From positions 230,234-294,233 of the forward strand of contig NZ_BMEC01000004.1 in NCBI RefSeq assembly GCF_014636295.1: a DNA stretch of 64,000 nucleotides, in the 5' to 3' direction. Of the stretch, positions 53,440-62,488 are shown piece by piece. A program made the translations under genes and the position numbers. How positions within the stretch are numbered: the first letter of the stretch is position 1; the number at the start of each line of letters is the position of its first letter. The notes under the pieces were generated by a model. That model made no database searches. It had not been told where the DNA came from and saw only the letters and a list, made by a program, of their open reading frames with translations. Source of the stretch: Marivirga lumbricoides (GTDB lineage: Bacteria; Bacteroidota; Bacteroidia; Cytophagales; Cyclobacteriaceae).

Positions 53440-54252
53440 TTACTTTATTGAATTCTCCTGGAGATGTTTATTTTTAGAGTCATAATACAACTTAGTATTG
53501 GCAGCTACACTTTTCGTAATCCAGCTGTTGCCACCAATAATACAATTGTCACCAATCGCTGTATTGCCTCCTAATATCGTAGCATTGGCATAAATTACCA
53601 CGTGGTTACCAATAGTAGGGTGCCTTTTAGTGGTAGCATCTTCTTTTTTAACGCTGGTTGCACCGAGAGTAACTCCCTGGTAAATTTTTACATAGTCGCC
53701 AATTACTGTTGTTTCACCTACAACTATGCCTGTACCATGGTCTATGCAAAAGTAAGAGCCTATTTTAGCACCCGGATGAATGTCAATCCCGGTTTTGCCA
53801 TGAGCATATTCTGATATAAACCTTGCTATCAAATGAAATCCATTTTGATAGATATGGTGAGCAATTCTGTGCGCTGCAATAGCTTTAAATCCTAAATAAG
53901 TTTTAATTACTTCTACTCTGCTTTTTGCAGCAGGATCTCCTTCATACATGGCGTCCACATCTTTTTCCAGTTGTTGCTTAATTTTTTCTAAAGCCTGAAA
54001 CAGATCGGAAGCTTTTGCTTCTTCAGGATGCTGCATGCGCTTACAGCGTTGATTCAAAATTGCTCTCCATTCATTTTGCAAAGAATCATATTTTTCCTGC
54101 AATTGCTCTCCATCACTGATTTTCTCATTCCCATAGTCAGGAAAAATAAAGCTAAGTAAAGCCTCATAAAAAGAAGTGATTTTTTCAGGAGAAGGGCAGT
54201 CCATTGCATTTTTGTGCTCTGCCAATAATTGCTTTAAAAATAATTCTTGCAT
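53440..54252 (-). CDS. cysE: serine O-acetyltransferase
   Basis: The 270-residue protein ends in a left-handed beta-helix acetyltransferase domain (about 165-260): [40 protein letters not shown], and [20 protein letters not shown]. The N-terminal helical part is long, as in the EpsC-type group. It makes O-acetylserine for cysM next door. It lies 12 bp after the pirin gene stop, so the operon probably begins at pirin. Confidence 0.93.
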   Translation of the reverse strand: MQELFLKQLLAEHKNAMDCPSPEKITSFYEALLSFIFPDYGNEKISDGEQLQEKYDSLQNEWRAILNQRCKRMQHPEEAKASDLFQALEKIKQQLEKDVDAMYEGDPAAKSRVEVIKTYLGFKAIAAHRIAHHIYQNGFHLIARFISEYAHGKTGIDIHPGAKIGSYFCIDHGTGIVVGETTVIGDYVKIYQGVTLGATSVKKEDATTKRHPTIGNHVVIYANATILGGNTAIGDNCIIGGNSWITKSVAANTKLYYDSKNKHLQENSIK

Positions 54253-54264
54253 AAATTAATTTAA

Positions 54265-55287
54265 TCAGTCTTTTACTTCCTCACGTCCATCTGCGTGGAT
54301 TGCAAACCTGCCTCTCTCTTTGGCATGAGTATGCTCATGACTTGGCCATGGCCATCCACCAAATTCATTTTTTTGAAACTCTAAAATGGTTTCTCGTATT
54401 TCAGCAGGATAATTTACTACAAAAGGTCCATGTTGCACTACAGGCTCATTAATTGGTTTACCCTGTAATAATAACAAATGACTTTCAGCATTACCATTTT
54501 GAATAACGGCTTTGCCGGTAGAAATTAAATCAGCTCCGTGGTATAACGGTAATTCCGTGGTATTGATTTGTAAATTTTCCCCTTTAAAGAAATAAAGATT
54601 CCTGTTTACTTCCGATTTAGAAGCAGGTATTTCCCAGGTGGCATTAGGCTCCATTTTTATGTGCCAGATAGCTACTTCATTTTCAGGGTCTTTAGCCCAT
54701 GAATCAGGGGCCGGTTCAGGAGCTTTGGAATCTCCAATATCTCCTGCTATCACCTCAATAGAGGTTTTATTACCTTTATCGTCCGTATGGGTATGTATAG
54801 GAATGTTTTCACTCCATAACATAGCAAAATGAGGCTCCACGTTTTTACTTTTTCTTGGCAGATTGAGCCAAATTTGAAATAATTCTAATGGGTTTTCCTC
54901 ATTTTCTTTCAGCAAAGGAAACATTTCAGAATGTTGAACTCCTTTTCCTGCAGTCATCCATTGCACATCACCATTGCCGAATCTCCCGGCAGCGCCCAAA
55001 GAATCAGAATGATCTACCAAACCTTTTCTCACAACGGTTACTGTTTCAAACCCTCTGTGTGGATGTGCTGGAAAGCCAGGCACTCTTGAGCCATGGTACA
55101 TTCGCCAGCTACCATTTGGATTAAAATCCTGTCCAATCATTCTTCCTTTTAATTCTGAAGGATCAGGCCCCAGGTGCTTATTTCCTTTAGGAAAGAAATC
55201 TTCATGGTGAACACAGAATAGAAATGGGTCCTGCGTTTGCCAGGGAGACCCCAGTTTATTGATATTTTTTATTATTGAATTTTCCAT
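54265..55287 (-). CDS. pirin-family bicupin
   Basis: The 340-residue protein matches pirin: [20 protein letters not shown] with metal-ligand His residues, [20 protein letters not shown], and [13 protein letters not shown], then a C-terminal cupin ending in [20 protein letters not shown]. Pirins bind Fe or other metals; some oxidise quercetin, others regulate proteins. The role here is unknown. It is the first gene of a pirin-cysE-cysM operon. Confidence 0.92.
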   Translation of the reverse strand: MENSIIKNINKLGSPWQTQDPFLFCVHHEDFFPKGNKHLGPDPSELKGRMIGQDFNPNGSWRMYHGSRVPGFPAHPHRGFETVTVVRKGLVDHSDSLGAAGRFGNGDVQWMTAGKGVQHSEMFPLLKENEENPLELFQIWLNLPRKSKNVEPHFAMLWSENIPIHTHTDDKGNKTSIEVIAGDIGDSKAPEPAPDSWAKDPENEVAIWHIKMEPNATWEIPASKSEVNRNLYFFKGENLQINTTELPLYHGADLISTGKAVIQNGNAESHLLLLQGKPINEPVVQHGPFVVNYPAEIRETILEFQKNEFGGWPWPSHEHTHAKERGRFAIHADGREEVKD

Positions 55288-55384
55288 GTAGCTACAACGA
55301 TTATTTTGAAGAAAATGTTAATGCCATTTTTTTAAAAATTACATAGGTTTAGTTTCTGAAAATATGAATGAGTAAATATCATAT

Positions 55385-56218
55385 CTAAGTCATTTCTTCA
55401 CCACAAAAATGGCAATACCTTGCCTCTTCCAAATGCTGCTTAATACCACAATTGGGGCAAGGTTTATTAGTTTCTTTTATTCTTTGCTGATTCATTTCAG
55501 AAGTGACTATTCCTGTAGGAACAGCAATTATTCCATATCCTAAAATCATCACAAAAGAGGCAATTGACTGACCTAAAGGAGTAATAGGAGCAATATCTCC
55601 ATAACCTACTGTAGTTAAAGTAACAATGGCCCAATAAATCCCTTTCGGTATATTAGTAAAGCCGCTTTCCGGAGGTTCCACAAGGTACATTACAGCACCT
55701 AAGATAGATACCAGAATAACTACAGTACCCATAAATATAATGATCTTGTTTTTACTTGCAATTAATGCTCTGGAAAGGTGAGAAGCCTCTCCCAGGTAAT
55801 GCGTAAGTTTAAATATTCGGAAAACCCTCAGTAACCTCAGGCTTCTCACTATCATGAAAGAATGAGCTCCCACAAGGAAAAAACCGATTATTGAAGGTAG
55901 TATTGAAATCAAATCCACAATGCCAAAAAAGCTTTTGATATATGTTAGTGGCTTTTCCACCACAATTATTCTCATAATGTATTCTATAAGAAAGATAATG
56001 GTGAAAGTGATTTCTAAAATAAGAAAAACCCTTCCGTATTCACTTCTAATTGCAACAACTGTCTCTAATATTACTGCTAAAACACTAAAGAAAATAGCTA
56101 TAAGTAGGCCTACATCAAAAAATTTACCCCAAAAGGTATCAGCTTCAAAAATTATTTTATAGGCCTTTAGCTTCCAATGTGCGGATCTGTCAGGTATATC
56201 AGTATAATTATTTGCCAT
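55385..56218 (-). CDS. voltage-gated-type potassium channel with C-terminal zinc ribbon
   Basis: The 277-residue protein has six hydrophobic helices, an Arg-rich S4-like segment (RSLRLLRVFRIFKL), and a pore with the selectivity motif TTVGYGDIAPI. A C-terminal zinc ribbon has two CxxC pairs (CPNCGIKQHL, and RYCHFCGEEM). The zinc ribbon is an unusual cytoplasmic addition and could control assembly or gating. It is alone. Confidence 0.92.
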   Translation of the reverse strand: MANNYTDIPDRSAHWKLKAYKIIFEADTFWGKFFDVGLLIAIFFSVLAVILETVVAIRSEYGRVFLILEITFTIIFLIEYIMRIIVVEKPLTYIKSFFGIVDLISILPSIIGFFLVGAHSFMIVRSLRLLRVFRIFKLTHYLGEASHLSRALIASKNKIIIFMGTVVILVSILGAVMYLVEPPESGFTNIPKGIYWAIVTLTTVGYGDIAPITPLGQSIASFVMILGYGIIAVPTGIVTSEMNQQRIKETNKPCPNCGIKQHLEEARYCHFCGEEMT

Positions 56219-56338
56219 TGTTTAAAATCTTCTTAATTCTTTGGTTAAAGCTATGGCTATAATCAGCTCTAACACTCCATTAAACTATAAATTTACGTAT
56301 TAGAAAATGGTATTCCACTTTTTACAGGTAGAATAAAT

Positions 56339-56368
56339 GTTGAATGAAATTAGTCTATCTTATTTTTG
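56339..56368 (+). promoter_or_regulatory. Bacteroidetes promoter for the substrate-binding histidine kinase
   Basis: GTTG at 56339-56342 and TATTTTTG at 56361-56368, 18 bp apart, are close to TTTG-N19-TAnnTTTG. The TTG start of the kinase is 62 bp downstream of the -7 box. Confidence 0.5.
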
Positions 56369-56429
56369 TTATAAGGATTTAAGATTAAATTTAATTATAT
56401 TGACATAATGTTTCTAAATCCTCGCAACT

Positions 56430-58451
56430 TTGAAAAAATTAATTATTGGTATTCTTTTAATTTATTGTTTCAAAAGCTCCGCTCAAATTAGGAGTAATGG
56501 GGAGATTGTGAACTCTCCGGATACTATCATTTATGGCATTGATTCAAGTTATGAACCTTACGAATTTGTGGATGAGGATGGCAATGCTGCAGGATTTAAT
56601 GTAGAGCTGATCAGGGCAATAAGTGCCGAGCTGGGGAAGGAGGTAGTAATTCTTCCTGATAGTTGGAAGAATACGAGAAAAGCACTTGAACAGACGGGAA
56701 TTGTAAATGTTGCTGCTTATTTCAAATCTGCTGAAAGGGGAAGCGTGGTATCTTTCTCCCAACCTATAAGCCTGGTTTATTACTCAATATTTTCCAGGTC
56801 GGACAAAATACCAATAGAGGATTTATTTACTCTGGCTGGTAAAAGAGTGGCTATTCAGGAATATACTATTGTGGATGATTATTTTCTTCAGTTGGCCTTT
56901 CTTGATACTGCAAATATTAAAAGGTACTCTTCAGAATTTGAAGCAATTGAAGCAGTTATTGCAGGTGAAGCAGATTGTGCCATCACTTCCTATATGAGCA
57001 CTAACTACAAAATGAATTTGTCAGATATTGATGAAATCCAATCTTCAAGCGATCCTGTTTTCATTTCCGAATACTCTTTTGTAGTTAACAAAAAAGATTC
57101 TGCTTTGCTAGATTCTTTGAATTGGGGCTTGCGATTAGTGAAGGCCTCAGGCGAGTATGACCGAATTTATCAAAAGTGGCTATTGCCTGAAAAAAGTTGG
57201 TGGGTACAATACAAGCAATATTTTATATTAAGCCTGGCATTAATTTTAGCGGGCCTGGCGCTCGTTTTATCATACATTTTGATGCTGAAAAGGCAAGTGC
57301 GTAAGAAAACCTTACGAATAAAGCAGGAGGTAGAAAGCAGAAGAGGAAAAGAAAAAGAGTTGGGAGAGAGTGAATTTCTAAGGAGAAAGGTGGAGTCATT
57401 TTCATCGGTTATGATTATTGAGCAAAACCTTAATCATAAGATTATAAAGGCCCCTAAGTTATTTCATTCTCTATTGGAATACTCTGATGGAGAATTGATC
57501 GATACCACAATTACAGAGCTAATGGAAGCGGATTTTGCTAGCAGCGATTTAAAGTTAAAGACTGCCTTGTTGAACTGCGAATTTAACTTTCTGGACAGCG
57601 AGATAGAATTTATTACCAAATCTCAAAGAAAAGTATGGATGGAGTGCAGTACCTCAATTCTGTTTAATGATAATAGAAAGCCTATAGGTTTCCTTCAGTT
57701 TATGCTGGACGTAACACCACTGAAACAATCTAACCTTAGTCTTAAAGATATGAACGCAGAGTTGGCAAATTTTATGTATAAAACCTCGCATGATGTTCGA
57801 GGGCCTATAGCCAATATATTAGGTTTAGCCAGCATAGGAAAAATGACCGCTACTAATAATGATATATTACAATATTTTACTTTAGTGGAGCAAAGCACCC
57901 AAAAACTGGAGCATATCTTCAACGATTTTAAAGAAGTAAGCTTCATTTTAAACAATGAAATCCGGATTACAACATTCGATTTAAAAGAACTTATTTGTGA
58001 ACTACTGGAATCTATTTTTTTTAACAAGGGTAAGGATATTAAAATGGCAAAGGTGAAGGTTCAAATAAACCTACCCTCTAATTTTATAAGTACTGATAAA
58101 GCGTTGCTAAAAAAGCTGATTTTCCATTTGGTAGAAAATGCGTTTGAACATAATAGCTATTACGATACTTCATTTACGATTACAGTAAGTAAAAAGAGTG
58201 ATCAGTTCTATCAGCTTTTATTTGAAGATGATGGCGTGGGAATTCCTGAAGAGATTCATGATAAGGTATTTGATGTTTTCTTTAAAGGTAAACGGATGGA
58301 TGTCAATATAGGAATGGGACTCTACATCTCCAAAAAGGTGATGAATAGGTTAGGAGGTGAACTTAAGCTCAGAAATAGCCTCCCAAATCAGGGTACTGTA
58401 ATAGAGGCTTTGTTGCCAGTAAAGCAGCTGGGACCTTTAATTTATAATTGA
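56430..58451 (+). CDS. hybrid-type sensor histidine kinase with periplasmic amino-acid-binding-like domain
   Basis: The start is TTG 56430 (KKLIIGILLIYCFKSSAQ signal peptide). Residues about 35-250 form a periplasmic SBP_bac_3 solute-binding domain (SSYEPYEFVDEDGNAAGFNV). A membrane helix at about 262-283 is followed by a PAS-like region (about 315-430), then the HisKA box SHDVRGPIANILGLAS (His about 452) and an ATPase domain (LVENAFEHNS, DDGVGIPEEIHDK, GMGLYISKK). It should autophosphorylate in response to a periplasmic amino-acid-like ligand. No response regulator is next to it. Confidence 0.9.
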   Translation: MKKLIIGILLIYCFKSSAQIRSNGEIVNSPDTIIYGIDSSYEPYEFVDEDGNAAGFNVELIRAISAELGKEVVILPDSWKNTRKALEQTGIVNVAAYFKSAERGSVVSFSQPISLVYYSIFSRSDKIPIEDLFTLAGKRVAIQEYTIVDDYFLQLAFLDTANIKRYSSEFEAIEAVIAGEADCAITSYMSTNYKMNLSDIDEIQSSSDPVFISEYSFVVNKKDSALLDSLNWGLRLVKASGEYDRIYQKWLLPEKSWWVQYKQYFILSLALILAGLALVLSYILMLKRQVRKKTLRIKQEVESRRGKEKELGESEFLRRKVESFSSVMIIEQNLNHKIIKAPKLFHSLLEYSDGELIDTTITELMEADFASSDLKLKTALLNCEFNFLDSEIEFITKSQRKVWMECSTSILFNDNRKPIGFLQFMLDVTPLKQSNLSLKDMNAELANFMYKTSHDVRGPIANILGLASIGKMTATNNDILQYFTLVEQSTQKLEHIFNDFKEVSFILNNEIRITTFDLKELICELLESIFFNKGKDIKMAKVKVQINLPSNFISTDKALLKKLIFHLVENAFEHNSYYDTSFTITVSKKSDQFYQLLFEDDGVGIPEEIHDKVFDVFFKGKRMDVNIGMGLYISKKVMNRLGGELKLRNSLPNQGTVIEALLPVKQLGPLIYN

Positions 58452-58591
58452 TTGCTAATCATTCTTAAACTTTCACCTGCTTGCTAGGAAATATATGATC
58501 AGTATGGATCGGAACCTAAATAGCTTTCTAATGAGCTTTTTTAAAAAAACAAAGCCTCTCTGTTAAAATTGACTCATTCTGAAATTATATG

Positions 58592-58622
58592 AGATCTAAA
58601 ATTAGATTACACAGGCTACTCA
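58592..58622. repeat. left-end fragment of the dispersed element
   Basis: ATCTAAAATTAGATT followed by ACACAGGCTACTCAT parallels the left end of copies 1 and 2 (hairpin, then ATATAATGGGTAACCAT). Sequence beyond 58622 diverges. Confidence 0.6.
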
Positions 58623-58937
58623 TGGAAAATGAAATTGAACTCAAAAACTAGATATACTGACCTTAATAAGTGTTTCTTAAACTTTAAAACTAAGTATAAA
58701 ACCTCAAAAAAGAGAAATTTTAATAAAAATCGAGGTCTTAATTACACTTTAAGCTATTTTAAACAAAATTTTATTCTTTATCTTTTTGCTTGATCAAAAA
58801 GATGCAAAAAATCAAGACAAAAAGATGCTCCCACGCTACAATTCAACGCACTCCCCGCCTTTTTGTCGACCAGCCCGCTCGGTTTTAACAAACATTATTT
58901 GGCTATTGAACAGTGTAGTATTTATCATGAGCACCCT

Positions 58938-59012
58938 ACACAATGGCTAATCATTTGCTGCTGATTTTCAGGTATTTATTGTTGATTCTCTTGTAAATGC
59001 CTAATAGGCTCT
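58938..59012 (-). repeat. dispersed element, copy 3 (body without left hairpin)
   Basis: Its body (CAATGGCTAATCATTTGCTG onward to GCCTAATAGGCTC) matches copies 1 and 2. The right end abuts the stop codon of the TPR histidine kinase gene (stop at 59015). Confidence 0.8.
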
Positions 59013-59014
59013 AC

Positions 59015-61018
59015 TTAAGTCTTAGGTAAAGTAAAAGAGAATAAGGAGCCCTTGCCTTCTTTACTTTTTACAGAAATTTGTCCCCCATTTTTCTCCACAA
59101 ACTCTTTACACAGAATTAAGCCAAGCCCTGTACCTTTTTCTTTTGCTGTACCCTGCGTGCTGTGCTTGGTATCTATTCTGAAAATTTTATCTACTACCGA
59201 TTCAGGCATACCCACTCCACTATCAGCAATATTAACCACCCAAAACTCGTCTTTTTCTGTAATACCTAACTTAATTTTCCCTCCTTCAGGAGTAAATTTA
59301 ATAGCATTAGAAAGCAGGTTTCTGATAACGGTATTGACAGAATTTTCATGTGCTTTTACAGGAATGGGTTCAATATTGGTTACCTGAATCTTTATTTTTT
59401 TATTTTCAGCTTGCTGACTGAGTAATCCCACATTTTTATGCAGTGTTTCTGTTAAATCAAACAATTCTGCTTTAAATTCAATATTACCTGTCTGCGAACG
59501 GGACCATTCCAAAAGGTTTTCCAGCAGTGCGAATAGGTTTTTAAGTGATTTATCTAAATCTGTTGCCAGCATCTGAATTTCCTCCTTGCTTAAACTCTCA
59601 GTATGGTGCATCAGCAGGCTGGAGAAAGAAGTTAAAGAATTGAGAGGCCCTTTTAAATCGTGACCTATAATGGAGAAGAATTTATCTTTGGTGGCATTGG
59701 CTTCCTGTAACTCTTTGTTTTGTGAGGCTACCTGTGCGTTGGCCGCTGCCAGTTTTCTATTGTTTCTTTTCTGGTTGAAGAGAAAAGCCAGGATTAGCAA
59801 TAGTACAATTACAGCAAAACCAAACAATATCATTATAAAATTCTTCGAACGGGTTTCTTCTTCCAGCTCAAACTCACGTTGGATTCTGTTAAATTCCAGT
59901 TCATCAATAGTGCTTTGCTTTTGGTTGATCAGGTACCTGTTTTGCATCTTTAAAATAGAGCGATCCTCTTTCTCTTTTTGGATGAAATCATCAAGCGCCA
60001 CATAGATTTCCTGTGCCTCAAATGCCTGTTGATAATCCCCCATTGCCTTATATGCTTTGCTTAGGAGCTGATAAGTAGACATAATTAGAGGCTGGTGCTG
60101 CGACTTTTGAGCATTTCTGAGTGCCAGCTTCAAATTAGCTAAAGCATTTTCTGGTAGTTTTTCAGAAAGGTATAAGCTGGCAACAGAATTATAGGTAGTG
60201 GCGAGCCCCATTTCATTAGGAGAAATTTCGTCCCACAAGCCTAAGGCTACTTTAAAATTTTCTAAAGCGCGCTGTGTATTGCCCAAAGAGGCATATATTT
60301 CACCTATTGATTGAAGCGAGCGCGCCTCGTTTTCCAGGTCCTTAATTCTTCTTTGAATGGTAAGCGCATTGATTAATGATTTTAAGGCCGCATCATATTT
60401 TTGTTGTAGTTGCTCTAGCCTGGCTATTTTCATCCAGGTTTTTGCTTCCAGTTCAGGGTATCTTACATCCTGAGCATAATTTAATATATCCTGATAAAGC
60501 ACAAAAGCCTTCTCATGCTCTTCCATTTTAGTGTAAACTTCTCCTAATTTTTGCTTGAGCAATATCTGTAAATCTTCGGATTGCCCTTCTCTGTTAAGTC
60601 GTATTGCCTGCTCCAGAAATTGAGCACTATTGAAGTAGTCGTCTACTTCCTCAAATATTAAAGCAATGCCAAAGTAGGTATAAATCAGGTTGTTTTTGTC
60701 TTTTGAACCCTCATCCAGTTTCAGCGCTTCCATCAGGAGTTCCATTGCACTTTCCAGGTCTTTGGTCTTGTAAATGTGAATGAAAGCCAGTTCCTTGAGA
60801 AACCTGGTAATGAGATCGTTGCGTTGAAGGTCTTTGGCATCGTAAAGGCTCACTTCTGTTTCCTGAAGCAGCTTTTCTGCATCTTTTTTTTCAATTTCGT
60901 TTTTAAGCTGAAGGAACCAGTCTGTATTTACCTCAATAGCCGAAACGCTTAATGTATTTAATAACATTAAAGTGAGCAGGAGGGAGAATAAAAGCAGGTA
61001 TTTCTGATTCTTGTTCAT
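59015..61018 (-). CDS. TPR-containing sensor histidine kinase
   Basis: The 667-residue protein has a signal peptide (YLLLFSLLLTLMLLNTLSVS), an extracytoplasmic region of about eight TPR-like repeats (about 60-370; e.g. AKTWMKIARLEQLQQKYDAA), a membrane helix at about 392-415, and a coiled coil. A HisKA box GHDLKGPLNSLTSFSSLL (His about 453) and an ATPase domain (NAIKFTPEGGK, DSGVGMPESVVDK, GTGLGLILCKE) follow. It senses unknown extracytoplasmic signals. No response regulator is adjacent. Confidence 0.92.
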   Translation of the reverse strand: MNKNQKYLLLFSLLLTLMLLNTLSVSAIEVNTDWFLQLKNEIEKKDAEKLLQETEVSLYDAKDLQRNDLITRFLKELAFIHIYKTKDLESAMELLMEALKLDEGSKDKNNLIYTYFGIALIFEEVDDYFNSAQFLEQAIRLNREGQSEDLQILLKQKLGEVYTKMEEHEKAFVLYQDILNYAQDVRYPELEAKTWMKIARLEQLQQKYDAALKSLINALTIQRRIKDLENEARSLQSIGEIYASLGNTQRALENFKVALGLWDEISPNEMGLATTYNSVASLYLSEKLPENALANLKLALRNAQKSQHQPLIMSTYQLLSKAYKAMGDYQQAFEAQEIYVALDDFIQKEKEDRSILKMQNRYLINQKQSTIDELEFNRIQREFELEEETRSKNFIMILFGFAVIVLLLILAFLFNQKRNNRKLAAANAQVASQNKELQEANATKDKFFSIIGHDLKGPLNSLTSFSSLLMHHTESLSKEEIQMLATDLDKSLKNLFALLENLLEWSRSQTGNIEFKAELFDLTETLHKNVGLLSQQAENKKIKIQVTNIEPIPVKAHENSVNTVIRNLLSNAIKFTPEGGKIKLGITEKDEFWVVNIADSGVGMPESVVDKIFRIDTKHSTQGTAKEKGTGLGLILCKEFVEKNGGQISVKSKEGKGSLFSFTLPKT

Positions 61019-61109
61019 AAATCCTTCGCAAAATAAATAAAATTATCGGTGCTATTGTGATCAAAAAAATGTAATCAGAGGGCTAAACTGACATGGAAAT
61101 TAAATAAGA

Positions 61110-61245
61110 ATTGGAGAAATGGTCATTAGGAAATGGTTAATTAGGAATTGGTCATTGGTTGATTAGTAATTAGGGGGGTAGGAACTAGTAATTGGGGATT
61201 GGTTGATTGGGAAACTAGTAGTTGGTCATTAGTTATTGGGGAAGA
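61110..61245. repeat. degenerate minisatellite
   Basis: Variants of ATTGGTCATTGGTTGATTAG and ATTGGGGATTGGTTGATTGG recur with insertions and base changes over about 135 bp. On the minus strand it reads as a Thr/Asn/Pro/Gln/Leu-rich peptide (SPITNDQLLVSQSTNPQLLV) continuing the frame next to the short ORF, so it may be an expanded low-complexity tail. Confidence 0.6.
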
Positions 61246-61283
61246 GGTGGTGGAATCTGGTGAGGAGTACTCGGTTTTTTTGT

Positions 61284-61451
61284 TCAATACAGCATTGGCA
61301 AGCACAGGAAGAGAAGCATGCTTAGCAATTGAAATGGCTGTTGTATTGTTATTTTGATAGTTACACTGTCTGCTCCTATACTGCCGGAAAATGCCAACAG
61401 CGGAGCCAATGTAGTCAGTATAATAAAGAATATCAGTAAAGTTTTTTTCAT
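61284..61451 (-). pseudogene. short signal-peptide ORF, probably frameshifted
   Basis: ATG at 61449-61451 opens 55 residues: a good signal peptide (MKKTLLIFFIILTTLAPLLA) then FSGSIGADSVTIKI and a stop at 61284. A one-base shift near the ATCAAAATAACAATAC stretch would instead continue into a longer frame (NNTTAISIAKHASLPVLANA and on) through the minisatellite to about 61107. The longer, shifted version looks more protein-like, so the gene is probably frameshifted or slippage-controlled. Confidence 0.45.
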
Positions 61452-61578
61452 ATTATGTTACTTCAATTAATATTTTGGTTGTTTTTCTTGCCGGTTATTT
61501 GATTCAATGACTTTAATGTTTTCTACTCATTTAATTATTTACTAGACTTACAAGTGCGCTACCTAGAGTAGTAAGAGC

Positions 61579-62295
61579 TTAATATTCTCCCATTAGATCA
61601 AACCGCAATTGGGTAAGTATTTCTCCTAAGAGGTTTTTACCTAACCAAGTTTTTCGCATTCTTGATCTATGATCATCTTCAGCAAGACCAATTCCCCAAA
61701 TATTGTCGTTGGGAGCAGCTTCTACTAATGTTGTTCCTTTTGTAGAAAATAACTCTTTTTTTAAATCTTCATTTTGTGTGAACTTAGCTTTATTTCCTTC
61801 ATAGATTATCTTAACCCTATTAAATTCCCAAACTACTTCTTCAAAAAATTTAACCTCTCTTCCTAAACGTTTAATTTTCTTGACATCATTAGTTTTTAAT
61901 ATTTTGGAGGCTATATCTCTATCTAAAAATAACATTGCTTTACTATACATCATATATTGCTCCGCTGAAGTAAAACAATGATTAGCATTATCAATCGAAT
62001 TTTTAGGCTCTTTAATGTTTATAAAATTAGTTGTGAAATTACATTTAAACCATTGAGAAAATGGGGATCTAGTGATCCAAAAAAAAGTGAATTTTTCATT
62101 GAGACCAACAAAATTTCTAAATTTGAAAAACGATTGTTCTCGCTCAACTTCGCTAATCCTCTCATAAGTATTACGAGCCTCCATAAACCTCGCTTTTCTC
62201 ACTAGTGCATCGTCTTGCTCTAAAGAAATACTTTTATTTTTTTCTTCACTCCTCCTTAACTCCTCTTCAAAATCTTTCAATGTCCAATTTTTCAT
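61579..62295 (-). CDS. NADAR-family ADP-ribose-processing protein
   Basis: The start is ATG 62293-62295 (238 residues); a TTG at 62319 is rejected. After a charged helical N-terminus (about 1-55), the NADAR (YbiA/DUF1768) domain shows FWITRSPFSQWFKCNF, CFTSAEQYMMYSKAMLF, IKRLGREVKFFEEVVWEFNR, YEGNKAKFTQNEDLKKEL, and GTTLVEAAPNDNIWGIGLAE. NADAR proteins are N-glycosidases on ADP-ribose-type substrates; some reverse guanine ADP-ribosylation by DarT-like toxins or protect against phage. The enzyme's substrate here is inferred from the family only. It is the last gene of the accessory block and lies 65 bp from a REP hairpin. Confidence 0.85.
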   Translation of the reverse strand: MKNWTLKDFEEELRRSEEKNKSISLEQDDALVRKARFMEARNTYERISEVEREQSFFKFRNFVGLNEKFTFFWITRSPFSQWFKCNFTTNFINIKEPKNSIDNANHCFTSAEQYMMYSKAMLFLDRDIASKILKTNDVKKIKRLGREVKFFEEVVWEFNRVKIIYEGNKAKFTQNEDLKKELFSTKGTTLVEAAPNDNIWGIGLAEDDHRSRMRKTWLGKNLLGEILTQLRFDLMGEY

Positions 62296-62359
62296 TTCTT
62301 TTAAATTATCTCTTCCCAAACCATTTTAACGTATTTTTGACCATTACTACTAACGTCCT

Positions 62360-62388
62360 CCCCGCTGGCGCACGCGTGCCGCGTGTGA
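62360..62388. repeat. REP hairpin, left of RAYT copy 1
   Basis: CCCCGCTGGCGCACGCGTGC and following bases form a GC-rich imperfect palindrome in AT-rich surroundings. An inverted relative lies at 63006-63034, on the other side of the transposase gene, and an exact direct copy at 63872-63900. Confidence 0.85.
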
Positions 62389-62488
62389 CCATACCATTTA
62401 AACCATAAATATCTACCAATTTCATTTCTGTTAATTTACATAATCAATAGCTAAAACTCCTTTTCCACCACTATAGTCAATTGAACTG
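62360..62488. repeat. direct repeat with window's right edge (RAYT/REP unit copy 1)
   Basis: The stretch from the REP hairpin into the 3' end of the transposase gene at 62431 matches 63872-64000 nearly base for base (differences near 62437, 62461, 62486). The offset is 1512 bp. This shows that a second RAYT/REP unit starts at 63872. Confidence 0.9.

Larger units (their letters stand above)
58452..59014. other. 563-bp repeat-bearing intergenic region
   Basis: No gene. It contains the left-end fragment of the dispersed element (58592-58622), a stretch at about 58786-58888 that resembles a recurring Bacteroidetes intergenic sequence (ATGCTCCCACGCTACAATTC and nearby CGCCTTTTTGTCG), and the full dispersed element (58938-59012) ending one base before the last stop codon of the kinase at 59015. 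Confidence 0.6.
61019..61578. other. 560-bp region with degenerate minisatellite and a short signal-peptide ORF
   Basis: At about 61110-61245 a degenerate tandem array of GGTCATTAGG / AATTGGTCATTGGTTGATTA-like units is present. On the minus strand a short ORF with a signal peptide lies at 61284-61451. Nothing else is seen before the accessory region starting at 61579. Confidence 0.6.
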
